Below, piece by piece: positions 55,006 through 64,000 of a stretch of DNA of 64,000 nucleotides (positions are counted from its first letter, which is position 1; each line of letters starts with the position of its first letter). The stretch is from positions 5,217,501 to 5,281,500 of the forward strand of contig JABWDB010000015.1 in NCBI GenBank assembly GCA_019614645.1, given 5' to 3'. The notes beneath the pieces were generated by a model. It made no database searches and was not told the origin of the DNA. It saw only the letters and a list, made by a program, of their open reading frames with translations. The position numbers and the translations under genes were made by a program. This DNA is from Stratiolaelaps scimitus. Taxonomy: Eukaryota > Arthropoda > Arachnida > Mesostigmata > Laelapidae.

Positions 55006-55270
55006 CTGTACGGATTAGGAGGGGGTGCACACGATGTCCATAGGTTAACACGGTGTACTAAGGCTGCCGTGACCATTAACAGTGTGCCTTGCATTGTCTT
55101 ATCCACAGGGCCACCGTCCCGCCGACTTCTTAAATGATCAATGAGATGATGACATCGCTGAACGTCCGTTTTGTGAGTTCTCTGTCGATTCATTGAGATT
55201 ATGCAATGCGGAACACGGTGTCTTGACGAACGTCATTTATCGGCAAGCTGCTGCTGATATCGGCACTCAC

Positions 55271-55331
55271 AATGTGCGACGAATGGTCAGATGTCGGCAA
55301 CAAGTGTACAAGTGTGTGTCCAAGCGTCGGT
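55271..55331 (-). CDS. internal exon candidate upstream of 54940-55005
   Basis: From the acceptor ACATATTCTAACAATAG to the donor TCGCACATT|GTGAGT, 61 nt read PTLGHTLVHLLPTSDHSSHI after one base of a split codon. It ends in phase 0, as the next exon requires. The peptide is His-rich. Function unknown. Confidence 0.47.
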
Positions 55332-55363
55332 CTATTGTTAGAATATGTAGTACCCTACGATAG

Positions 55364-55963
55364 TTAATTCATAGAGATTATACTCTGTCGATAATTGACA
55401 TGACTCGTAAACACCGATAATCGATGTGGAGCTCCCGTTGAAAAGTGGACCCAGCAGCGAGCACCCGAAGCAGCATATAATGCAGTCGGGCTAACAGCGT
55501 TAACTGATTGCATTTGGAGCGCGACACGAATCCTAAAGGCGATCGGTCGAAGCCGGCTTGTTGCTCGGACCACGTCATATCTGAACGTTGAGTTCGTCGA
55601 ATTACTCAACCCAAACCGATAACCGTCGCCCACGAAGGTCGTGGCGCTCGCCACGTAACACACGGGTGCATTTAATCGTTCCAACGGCAGAGATAGCAGT
55701 CGTCGCAAGGCCCCGAGCTCAGCTCTCTCCCAACACTTCAAGTGCGAGTGTAATGACAGTTGGGATTGTCCCATCGTCCCAATGTCGTTAACATGTCGAT
55801 TCGTGGCTAGTCCAAGAAGTTCGAAGTCTCTAGTTTCAGTTGGATTCTGCTTTTCTCCTGTGGCCTCTTTCATACCGGCCATGATCGAGTGATCGGGTAT
55901 CGGAGAATCGTCCAAATCGACCATTAATAAAATTGTTCGACACCAGCCGCTGGAGCCCAGCAT
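55364..55963 (-). CDS. uncertain 199-codon open block
   Basis: Open frame with plausible protein (MVDLDDSPIPDHSIMAGMKE, TETRDFELLGLATNRHVNDI, LSLHSHLKCWERAELGALRR). It lies just upstream, in the minus-strand sense, of the exon chain at 55.3-53.8 kb and just downstream of the exon candidate at 56253, in a different frame from it. No clean splice site was found in it. It may be coding with an indel, or partly 5'UTR. Confidence 0.33.
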   Translation of the reverse strand: MLGSSGWCRTILLMVDLDDSPIPDHSIMAGMKEATGEKQNPTETRDFELLGLATNRHVNDIGTMGQSQLSLHSHLKCWERAELGALRRLLSLPLERLNAPVCYVASATTFVGDGYRFGLSNSTNSTFRYDVVRATSRLRPIAFRIRVALQMQSVNAVSPTALYAASGARCWVHFSTGAPHRLSVFTSHVNYRQSIISMN

Positions 55964-56253
55964 ACGAAGCCAGTGCTATGTATGCATGTGGGGCGACCAG
56001 ACGATACGTTCGCTCTGCTGCGTCGATAAAAGAGAAAGCGACCTATTCCCGAGAATCTATCGAGTCCAACTCGCCTCTGCCAGGAGAAGGACGCCGACGT
56101 CGGCGGCGGCGGCAGCGGTTTCCGCGAACGCTCAATGCGGATGTCTATCAGCGACAATCGCTTAGAAAACGCAGCCAGAATATCGTCAGCTGTTAGTCGG
56201 CTTGTTGGAGCGCCGCCTGGATTGCCGACCCGCTCGGGCCGGTTGCGGAGTTC
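55935..56253 (-). CDS. candidate exon, Pro-rich linker
   Basis: A very strong acceptor (CGTCTCGTTTCGCCTCTCCAG) opens a phase-0 frame reading ELRNRPERVGNPGGAPTSRL, TADDILAAFSKRLSLIDIRI, then a basic and poly-Pro piece (SRKPLPPPPTSASFSW). Coding character fades after about 56.06 kb, where TTCTCCTGGCAG looks like another acceptor, so the true 3' end is probably there. A block at 56423-56620 (MPVPNSKMLRSVNMRSN) may be its upstream exon, but the phases do not settle it. Function unknown. Confidence 0.45.
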
Positions 56254-56620
56254 CTGGAGAGGCGAAACGAGACGCGACAGTCGCACGGGAACGCCGCATT
56301 GGCCCCGTCCCTGATACCGCCACAGGCAACGGAAACAATAAAATCGAGCTGGCGCCGTCGCTACGTAGAATGACGATGATATGTTTGCCGGTGCGTGCAC
56401 AGCCAGGCAAGGCTAGCCGAGGTCAAAGATGATATGGGAACCGGCGCTGGTTAGCGGTGGTTAGCTGGAGTGCACACCCCTGGCTGTTGTCGGAGGCAAG
56501 AGCCATGTGTGACGATTGCACGATTTCCCCGCCCACGACGACTTCGGGGGCGCGGCGGGGGGTGGCGGGGTTTGACCGCATGTTGACCGAACGTAGCATT
56601 TTCGAATTCGGCACGGGCAT

Positions 56621-57598
56621 TACCTTTGATATCTGAGACTATTTTGTTCGCTATTTTACAGCCTGGTTAGTAAAATGGCACAGGAAGGCTAACACGTAGA
56701 AGAAAAGCATGTGTTTACCTCTGATCGTGAGTCCCGGCCAAATCCTGGTTCAATTATACTCGTTGTGTCGTCGACATGTCGTCAATGGTTATCCATAACG
56801 AGTGTGCGATTATATGTCACGGCCACACGATAGAGATAGCCGTTGCGATCGAGATAGCCAAAGCGGTAATACCTCGTCTACATGAGTTAACTAAGCCTAC
56901 TGAATGCACTGATGGCCTTACTCCTACTGAACAGGCAACGCGGCCCATGTAGTCGTTATTCGCTGAAGGACCACCAGAAGCATGGCAGTAGAATGGAGGC
57001 AACTTCATGATTGCATCATCCAACGATTCTCTTGGAGGCAGATCAACATTCGCGCTGGACTTCCAAGCTTAGGACTTCTCGCATATCTCAAGGTCACGGG
57101 ACAAGTTCCTCCAATTCGATGCTATGGCTAGAATAAAAAGCTGCTGCTATAGCGTATGTCAATAATGGTCACGTAAATATTAGACATGATTGTACGATAG
57201 TTCGGCCGTGAAGCTGTTGCATGGTGCAAACTGTGCCAAGGCGAAGCCTACATTCGCGCTTTAGCCAACACTGGATAACTCGGACTGAGATGGCCTATGG
57301 ACGATACTGTATGCACGGATGCAAGCATGAGAGACTATGCTGAAACGATGTGTACACCGCCAAGCAGGCTTGTTCAGCTTGAACAGCTCATATTTGTAGG
57401 CTGTGCTGCTCGTCCTTACTATCTGTGAGTCCATGGCAAAGAAATCTATGCAGAGATCAGAGTTTCGTGCGAATCCAAGGGTCGGCAAGGGTTTTTTCCT
57501 TAGAAAAACCCTGCTACTCCACTGGTAATTTTCGAAATTGATTTACCATTATAGCCGAATGTGCATGTCATGACGAATCTTCAATTTGTCTTCGTTCC
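56621..57598. other. no supported gene
   Basis: Short minus-strand frames at 56817-57023 and 57261-57488 have no splice support. Confidence 0.4.
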
Positions 57599-57824
57599 TT
57601 ATACCGCATATGTCGGATTGCCAAGCAGATTGGCCAACGAGAATTGGCCAATCTGCTTGGCATTTTTGCTATTAATTAAGATAACATCCGCTTGAGCTTC
57701 CTGAATCTCGTCTTCTCGCTCTTCATCTCGCTCGCATGGTGCTACGTTTTGTGCCTCGTCCATATCCTGGAGCCATAACCGTTTCGGACTCGGATCACCC
57801 AGTGCGCCGTCTGGAATCGCGACG
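57599..57824 (-). CDS. exon candidate, acidic protein, ends in a hairpin
   Basis: After the acceptor GGTGCTTTCTTCATATGATCAG the frame reads VAIPDGALGDPSPKRLWLQD, MDEAQNVAPCERDEEREDEI, QEAQADVILINSKN and then enters the inverted repeat at 57619-57662, ending at TAA 57599. The middle is strongly acidic. The C-terminal residues KQIGQFSLANLLG come entirely from the hairpin, so the natural end of the exon may have been replaced or the hairpin inserted. Function unknown. Confidence 0.47.
57619..57662. repeat. 44-nt hairpin, 19-bp perfect stem, 6-nt loop
   Basis: Arms 57619-57637 (TGCCAAGCAGATTGGCCAA) and 57644-57662 are exact reverse complements around CGAGAA. It falls inside the minus-strand open frame. 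Confidence 0.9.
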
Positions 57825-58073
57825 CTGATCATATGAAGAAAGCACCCCTTTGATATATGATATATACTTGCAATATATGTTGAAAGAGCGAGCTGTCTGT
57901 ATCCGCTTTATCGTCCAATTGAGCTAAGTGGGCGCAACTGTATCGTATGGGTAGCGTTGGGGGTTGGCGTCGGAGGTTACAATCTAATGAGTGATAACCG
58001 CAGCAATAACAGGAACAGTCAAACCAGCAGCGACGTTGTCTCGATATAGAGTCTCGCTAGCGCTATACTGCAG

Positions 58074-58293
58074 GGCATACGAATCCGGGAAGCCAGGCCC
58101 CGTGCGTGGTGGTCTACCAGACGAAACGCAATTTACCGAAGGGCCAAGACATTGTCTGAGGCTTCCGAGGCACTGTACCGGCCTGCCTGATAGGTTTACC
58201 AGGCCGCCAAACGAGACTCAAGCTATCCCACCTGTCAGCAGCCTCAGCTCGTCTTGCGGAACGCGCGGATGTCTCGTCCGGACCCCGTACTTG
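58074..58293 (+). CDS. internal exon, Pro/Arg-rich
   Basis: The acceptor GCTAGCGCTATACTGCAG and donor CCGTACTTG|GTAGGT enclose 220 nt, open throughout: one base of a split codon and then 73 codons ending in phase 0. The peptide has a loose repeated pattern (GLPDETQFTEGPRHCLRLPR, HCTGLPDRFTRPPNETQAIP) with GLPD and a basic-Cys unit recurring, then a Ser-rich end (VSSLSSSCGTRGCLVRT). It looks like an extracellular or linker region. Neighbouring exons not found. Confidence 0.55.
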
Positions 58294-60291
58294 GTAGGTA
58301 TTGTTGATTCAATACGGCGATCATCACAATGGGATTCATTTGCATTATAGGCATCCAATGCTCACACAGACATTCATCGATACGCACACAGATACCAAAA
58401 CGCAGTGGCATAATATATATCACGATAGACGTCCACACAACGATACACAACAGGAGGGCCACTTGTTGGCCGAACAAAAGGACGCGAGAGGCGGCTGGCC
58501 CCTCGGACTCAGAATTCGACTCTGTGGATGAACGCTAGAGGAGAGAGGAGCTGCCAGCACAGGCAAATTCGACAGTGCATATGGGGTGGTTACGCCCCAG
58601 TCGCCGCGGGCGTTAGACAAGGGGAAGAACGGGAGAGAGACAGAGAGAAAACCGTATCGTGAAAAAACCTCGCCCTGCAGCTGTAGTTGCTACGAAGTGG
58701 GGGTGCTCGTTCCTGCCCCGCACTCAGAGACGGTGGGGTTCGTCGGGTGGGTCGTTCCGGATCGTAACTAAGGAAAAAACCTGTTAATATCGCAGACTGA
58801 CGAACGCTTCCTCGGCTGGTCGGATGCCTTCGTCGACCGTCAACCTGTTCGCTCTGGACCTAGGGGTTGTCGATGGCGGGCAACTAAGTTTACGGTGTAA
58901 AAACAACTGTATATTCGATATAGTACTATCGATATAGTGCTATCCCTCGCAGCTGAAACGGACACCGCCGCAGTGGTGTTACCGGTTAGCGATGATGGCT
59001 GAACGGGGCAGCCGAAAGCGAATTTGAAAATGGCCGCGCCTCTGGCGGTGAATTCGTTCCTCTTTTTTTCTCTGTCTCTCTCTCTCTCTTGCTTCGTTAG
59101 TAATGCAAATTAATGTGCATAACTGTCAGCGGTGCTTTTGGCATTGGGATATTGCGCTTATCATAGATCGCTCTCATTGTCGTGTGGTGTTACCGAACAC
59201 CACCGAGAAGTCAGCTCGCTCGCTGGAGTTCGCATACTCGCTTTGAGAATTGCTTTTCTTGTGGACGAGAAAAGTGAGGGCTATTTCCATCGGCACTTTT
59301 GCGCGCCGTCCGTGGTTGTGCTTCATAACCGATGCAGAAGGCTGATCAGCAACAATTTCCAATGCACTTATGTAATACAAAACATTTTGAGTAGCTGTCC
59401 GATATCTGTTCGATAAATTAAATGCTGTTCGATATCGCTTTACTATCAACGTGAGAGACATTGAAATATATATATATATATATATAAGAAGAGTGGTCCG
59501 AGTTGGATGGGACGTGGTGGTACGTGGCATGTGCAGGCAATGTGAATATTGGAGGTGTGGTGAATGCACGTATATGGAGAAAGGCGAGGGCTTTCTCTTA
59601 GAGAGCTTCACGTCGTTGGACGGACAAATAAGCACCGACTGGGCTCGTGAATGAGCTTGCCCTTACCCATATAGTGAACGTTGCCCATCATCTCCGAAAT
59701 CAATTTGTGTTTTATCTCGCAATCACCCAGTAACCCTAGCCATCACTGATAAATAAATAAATATATATATATATATATATATATATTTAATTAGTCTAGG
59801 TGCGTCAATAAGTTTCCTCTATAGGGAAGAAGATGATTATTTAGCGAAAAAGTGTTGATGCACACATCAATATATTCTCCCTGAAATCAACCCACCGATC
59901 CTGGAACACTGTCCCATGCACTTTTCGCACATTTGCTTACTTCGTTATAATTTTTTGGAGCTCCTAGACCTGATTCGTCTCGGACACTTGTTCGACCCTC
60001 TTCGAAATTCACTGATACAACAATAGGCTCATACGATGGGCGAGACTTGCTGTAAACAATACCTAACTTCTTTTCTACCTCGGTTGCATGTCACAACTCT
60101 TCCACCCAATCGTCGATGTCGTGAAAACAGACAACACCGCCGATCAGCTTCATTGTTCAAGTCACCCCCCTTCCCACTTCAAGGATCGCGACTTTCCACC
60201 AAAACATAAACCTTCCACCGCTCGTGAGCCAAACATGGCGATGGAGGAAACTTACTGATCTAACCTAGTATATATATATACATAAATATAC

Positions 60292-60332
<41 letters not shown>

Positions 60333-60608
60333 GGAAACTGATCTAACCTAGTATATATATATGTATATATATATCAGCTACCTTGACTTATGCGTGAGCG
60401 TTTGTATGATCGATCTATAATACAATACGTTGTTGTGACGGCGTGGTGTCCCTCTGACAAACGTTTACCTAAAATGAGCGTGCGTAGTGGTGGTCGACGT
60501 TCGATGTCTCGTTGTATTGTGATCCCAATATGTCTCTGTTTGTTGTTTGTTTACGTTTGCCAATCTGTGTATACGTAAGCGTATGTGCGTGTCGTTTTGT
60601 GTACACAG
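58294..60608. other. no supported gene; several TA microsatellites
   Basis: TA runs at 59464-59487, 59757-59788 and 60268-60330. The last has the sequence CTGATCTAACCTAG on both sides, a duplicated flank. A (CT)n run is at 59071-59092. An initiation-like ATG at 60474 (MSVRSGGRRSMSRC) precedes a hydrophobic stretch but has no matching donor. Confidence 0.35.
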
Positions 60609-60841
60609 GTACGTCGGCGTGTACACAACACACTAGATCGTCCATGAGTCGTAATCGACGACATATTGGACACTCTTCGTGTTGTGCACCCTGTTGTGAC
60701 GAGCGGCGCGTGGCACGCTCCGCGAGTACGACTTTGCTTAGACAGGCCACTGTTTATAGGGCAGCGGTCAACGAGGGCCTCTTTCGGGGGCATTTCGTTA
60801 ATTTTTCGTTTACACAGGAGAACATAATGCGTAATGCGTAA
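60609..60841 (+). CDS. candidate exon, basic Cys-containing protein
   Basis: A T/G-rich tract ending TTTTGTGTACACAG gives an acceptor. The frame then reads TSACTQHTRSSMSRNRRHIG, SSCCAPCCDERRVARSASTT, LLRQATVYRAAVNEGLFRGH and closes at TAA 60839-60841, unless the GTAAAC just before it acts as a donor. The SSCCAPCC cluster is unusual. The next plus-strand exon candidate is at 60975. Function unknown. Confidence 0.43.
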
Positions 60842-60974
60842 ACAGGAGAACCTATATGGCCAGAAAACACACTTGAAGGATAACACAGACATGTTGCTGT
60901 TTTTCTTTACAACGGTGGTATTCTACACACATACAAACACTTGGACTCAACCAGCCATCCTATTTTGTTGACAG

Positions 60975-61223
60975 ATTGCCAATCGAAACACGTCGCCCTC
61001 GTCTGCTTCACAACAGTGTAACCTGCTGCGAAACGACCAGCTCACTTCGGCCATTGTCATGTGTCTATCGGCATTCATCCGGGACACGCAACAGCGTCAC
61101 AGGTCACCTAGCCAGGCCACCCACGCTAGGCTATGCCTCCCCCCGGTCCTGACACTGCTGCCGATGCTGTCATCGTTGTCTCCATCCTATATGCAATCTC
61201 TTCTCGCTTGCCGTACTCACTAA
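60975..61223 (+). CDS. candidate last coding exon without internal start
   Basis: A strong acceptor (CATCCTATTTTGTTGACAG) opens 82 codons to TAA 61221-61223: IANRNTSPSSASQQCNLLRN, DQLTSAIVMCLSAFIRDTQQ, then Leu/Pro-rich VLTLLPMLSSLSPSYMQSLL. The alternative frame joined from the exon before it (LPIETRRPRLLHNSVTCC) is also open, so the frame depends on the upstream exon. A donor-like GTACTC near the end is weak. Function unknown. Confidence 0.47.
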   Translation: MANRNTSPSSASQQCNLLRNDQLTSAIVMCLSAFIRDTQQRHRSPSQATHARLCLPPVLTLLPMLSSLSPSYMQSLLACRTH

Positions 61224-61382
61224 CTAACGAACGACGAACTCGTCGGCGAACGCGAGAGAGATTTGCATATTCGTTCTAGGCTGAGCGAGCACGTTGGGGG
61301 CAATTACGTCAGCGACACCGTCATCGCAGGTTGTTCATAGTAGTCGGTAGTTTTCATCTGGCCTCCTAGGCATTAATTAACT

Positions 61383-61721
61383 TTACTGTACACGCTCTTG
61401 GCCTTTACATATGTCTTGTTCTTTAAGGGCAGCCTGTGGGGGGTGGGGGGTGTACGGGGGTGGTCGTAGCGAGGGGGAGAGGCAGGCCTTAGGAAGTTTC
61501 CGCTTCTTCGAATTCGAAGCGCCCCCCTCCTCAGAGAGCAGGGACGGCGAGTTGACGTAGCTCACCGGCGGACGGGGTCTCGAGCGAACGAAACCTTTGG
61601 TCTTAGGGGGGCCGCCGCTTTCGCCTGATGGCCTTCGCCTGATGGGCCTGCCGTTGTCATGTAACTTGTCAACTTTCTTACGATTCTGCGTGTTCTCTTG
61701 CTGTGTCATGTGTTCGTTCAT
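61383..61721 (-). CDS. candidate exon, Pro/Lys-rich disordered protein
   Basis: ATG 61721 (AAACATGA context) opens MNEHMTQQENTQNRKKVDKL, then GRPIRRRPSGESGGPPKTKG and FVRSRPRPPVSYVNSPSLLS, and the frame ends at TAG-adjacent TAA 61383. After RPRPP there is a good donor (GTCCGCCG|GTGAGC) in phase 0, so the exon may stop there, or the whole 112 codons may be coding (GGASNSKKRKLPKACLSPSL, PPPYTPHPPQ). A short repeat ATCAGGCGAA occurs twice in the coding part. Basic KKRK could be a nuclear signal. Function unknown. Confidence 0.48.
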   Translation of the reverse strand: MNEHMTQQENTQNRKKVDKLHDNGRPIRRRPSGESGGPPKTKGFVRSRPRPPVSYVNSPSLLSEEGGASNSKKRKLPKACLSPSLRPPPYTPHPPQAALKEQDICKGQERVQ

Positions 61722-62134
61722 GTTTGTCTGTGTGGCGGCTGTCTGTCGTTAATTTACGAAACGAGTAACGCTGAACCTGCTCTACGAGTAGGCCTACGCA
61801 GTGACGGGCATTCACGGCGTGGTGGGTGCTCCTGTCTCTGGCGCCGTATTCGACGCCAGCTGTGGTACAGTTCCCAATGCGGGATTCCATGCATTGGGCG
61901 CTTGCATTGCGCAATGAACATAATCAGCTCGTAACCGAATGCGGCTTCGTTGTTAGTTGGAATTCTGGACGTCATTTAAGTTCAGATTCAACGCCAATGT
62001 CCCTAATTGCTGTAACTGGTCAATTACCGTCGAGCCCTTGCCTCGGTGATTGGTCCCTGGTAAAAAGGGGCATTGCGCTTTTAGCCAGATTGTGGATATT
62101 GTGGAAAATCGTTTTTCATCTATCGTAGACCATG

Positions 62135-62230
62135 TTTAACAAATACCATTTAACGTCCACGGGACACATGCTTAGGGCATAGCTTCGGACACCTTAACTG
62201 TGCAACGGCGGGAATCGAGATGCGCTAAAT
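62135..62230 (-). repeat. SINE-B fragment, minus strand
   Basis: On the minus strand it carries CCGTGGACGTTAAATG in inverted placement and the CGATTCCCGCCGTTGCAC core. It faces the plus-strand fragment at 62.7 kb. Confidence 0.5.
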
Positions 62231-62595
62231 GCGTGTATTGCTATAGAATGTCCTGCTCTGTACATCCATCTACGGGTCGAAGAAATCCGTGTTATTTCCA
62301 TTAAGGATTTTTGCCGTCAAGTTTATTGACGTAAAAATAAGCAATAAAACACCGTAGTGAAAATGGACACAACGTGCCCTAGATGTGATGGTTTAACCCG
62401 CGTTCTCGACACAGGGGCCAAGATGAGTTTCTGGAGCGCACATGCATAGTGGAGCAGACCTAGTTAGTTAGTAATAATTTTTGTTTCTGAGAAACCAACT
62501 CTCTAGCTACACCTCATATATACATATATCTGTTTTTGTCGTCTAGGAAATACGATGTTATACACATCCATTCTTCCTATAGTAGATAATTCGTC

Positions 62596-62655
62596 GTATC
62601 CTATCGAACTAGTCATGCCTAGTCGATACTAGGCATGCCTAGTTCGATAGGGTAC
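62596..62655. repeat. 60-nt hairpin, about 28-bp stem, 4-nt loop
   Basis: CTATCGAACTAGTCATGCCT pairs with the right arm with one mismatch and one G-T pair, around the loop CGAT. It lies between two oppositely oriented SINE-B fragments. Confidence 0.85.
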
Positions 62656-62699
62656 CAGGCCTATGCCAACCAGCCGCTCCTATTCAGCACGTTTTCAGT

Positions 62700-62815
62700 T
62701 TCCAGCTTGCATAAATCCGCTTGGGTCCGTCTTACGGAGCAATGCTAAAAGCAGTGGCACCGTGGACGTTAAATGTTGGCTGAAAGTCAGCCCGGAAACC
62801 TTTAGCTTGCATAAA
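62700..62815 (+). repeat. SINE-B fragment, 3' half
   Basis: Has GGGTCCGTCTTACGGAGCAA, AAGCAGTGGCACCGTGGACG, TTAAATGTTGGC and AGTCAGCCCGGAAAC, the conserved 3' half of the family. Confidence 0.7.
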
Positions 62816-64000
62816 TCCAGATTACGTCGCATGCACTGGGCTGATTGGCTAAATAGACGAGCTTGTCTGGCGGAGGCCGCACGAGTGCCCTATTACATTG
62901 TGTCTCGCGGACGAAGCCGCTATGGTGTCGATGGCTCGGCGACTGTTGGGTGAAGGCCATCGCTGACGGCGCGCTGCGGCAATCCATCGGACATTGGAGC
63001 GCTACAAAAATATCGGCAGCAACTTTCGAATAGAGGGACGCTTGGCAAGTAGGCTGTTGGTCGGGAACTCCGGACCATCCGGCGGGACATCGGATCCGAA
63101 CTACTCATCGGCAGTGCAGCAGGCCGCGGGGAATCAGTATCCCAAACTGTTCTTGCCATCTCTCTCTCTCTCTCTCCCTCTCTCTTTCCTCCAATGCCGG
63201 CGATACCAGAACCCCGAGATTCCGTTTCCGTTTCCAGTCCCTGAGAAGGGAGGCTCTACCATCCTGCCGACTGGCCAAGAGTTGAATGAGTGCATGTACC
63301 GTCGACGGGGTTCGCTTTCCTGCGAGTTTTTGCTGGCTTTTTTTTCTCTGCTCGTGCGTCGACTCTCATCGCCCTTCACTCCCACTATCGCCTTCGGGAG
63401 CCATCACTTGAACGGGGCCTTCTGGGGGTGGAGGGGGCGTGGGTGAATGAGTAGACCCAACCCCTCAATTTCACGCGTTCTCGTCGTGGGACGCTGTCCG
63501 ATGCGCAGTTCAGATGCAAGTCGCGGACATTCGGCTGTCTACATTCGGCGTCGTTCGCTGGACCAGCGCCGACCCGATCCTCGAAGTCGGAAAACGTACG
63601 CACTTCGTTCAGCCGTTCACTTCGTGATGGCCCCCTACGTCGCGATTCGTGTCTGCCCCGAAGAACAGCTTCTTTTTCTCTCTGTCGGCCCGCTATACAG
63701 AGCAGCGTTGGCTGTTCCCTTGTACACGCTGGCGACTACGGAGGCGCACGTCACACGCCCTCCCATCGTGGTCCACTGTGGTTCGGTTGGAATCGACTTA
63801 GAATATCTAGCTTGGAAAACGGCGGAAGCGTGGCAAGTAACGAGTAGCTAGCGGGGTGGTGGGGTCTCGTACGAGGCACGTTGTTTCTTGCTCTCTACGC
63901 CTCTCTGTTCCGTGAAAGGGGATATATAGGGGAGAGAGGGAGGGAGGGAGAGATCCTTGCCGTTGGCGGTCGCCGCCACTGATAAGGGAAGAAGACGTTG
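62816..64000. other. GC-rich end of window, no certain gene
   Basis: Plus-strand frames at 62994-63446 (SGPSGGTSDPNYSSAVQQ) and 63447-63851 are open without matching splice sites. A (CT)n run lies at 63159-63186. High CpG content suggests a 5' region of a gene that continues past the window. Confidence 0.3.

Overview
This window looks like nuclear DNA from an arthropod. No gene is continuous over more than about 1 kb. Coding signal comes as short blocks of roughly 35-440 bp bounded by GT/AG splice signals and separated by long non-coding stretches. (TA)n microsatellites are abundant, and two tRNA-derived SINE families and fragments of non-LTR retrotransposons are present. Two introns appear to be only about 63 bp, while others run to kilobases. 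A chelicerate such as a mesostigmatan mite would fit these traits, but this is a guess from style and not from a diagnostic gene. Apart from reverse-transcriptase remnants I recognise no protein family with certainty, so most coding calls are structural: open frame, splice sites and matching phase.

Layout. 0-9.4 kb: scattered plus-strand exon candidates, one good minus-strand exon at 5.1-5.3 kb and possible first exons at 7.5 and 9.35 kb. 9.8-11.0 kb: two minus-strand exons that join in phase. 11-13 kb: a complete SINE and a decayed LINE reverse transcriptase. 14.3-22.7 kb: the best gene in the window, a minus-strand gene for a single-pass membrane protein with an Arg-Ser-rich cytoplasmic tail; five exons join in matching phase. 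Its introns hold a perfect 64-bp palindrome and a 65-nt hairpin. 16.0-16.6 kb: a plus-strand candidate gene nested in one of its introns. 24.1-25.3 kb: a signal-peptide first exon and two further exons. 27 kb: a 237-bp foldback element. 29.8-30.3 kb: two head-to-tail SINE-B copies. 30.6-31.3, 34.8, 40 and 48.4-49 kb: minus-strand exons, two of them broken. 43.6-44.8 kb: a compact four-exon plus-strand gene broken by three single-base frameshifts. 47 kb: second LINE fragment. 51-58 kb: a plus-strand C-terminal exon, a minus-strand chain at 53.8-55.3 kb and further exons. 60.6-61.7 kb: two plus-strand exons and a Pro-rich minus-strand exon. The last kilobase is GC-rich with no certain gene.

Two themes recur. 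First, several well-formed exon chains are interrupted by single-base indels, which means either recent pseudogenes or an assembly with residual indel errors. Second, there are five separate, nearly perfect inverted repeats with short loops (19, 21, 27, 57.6 and 62.6 kb), which known repeat families in the window do not explain. I saw no CRISPR array, operon, rRNA or intact tRNA gene.
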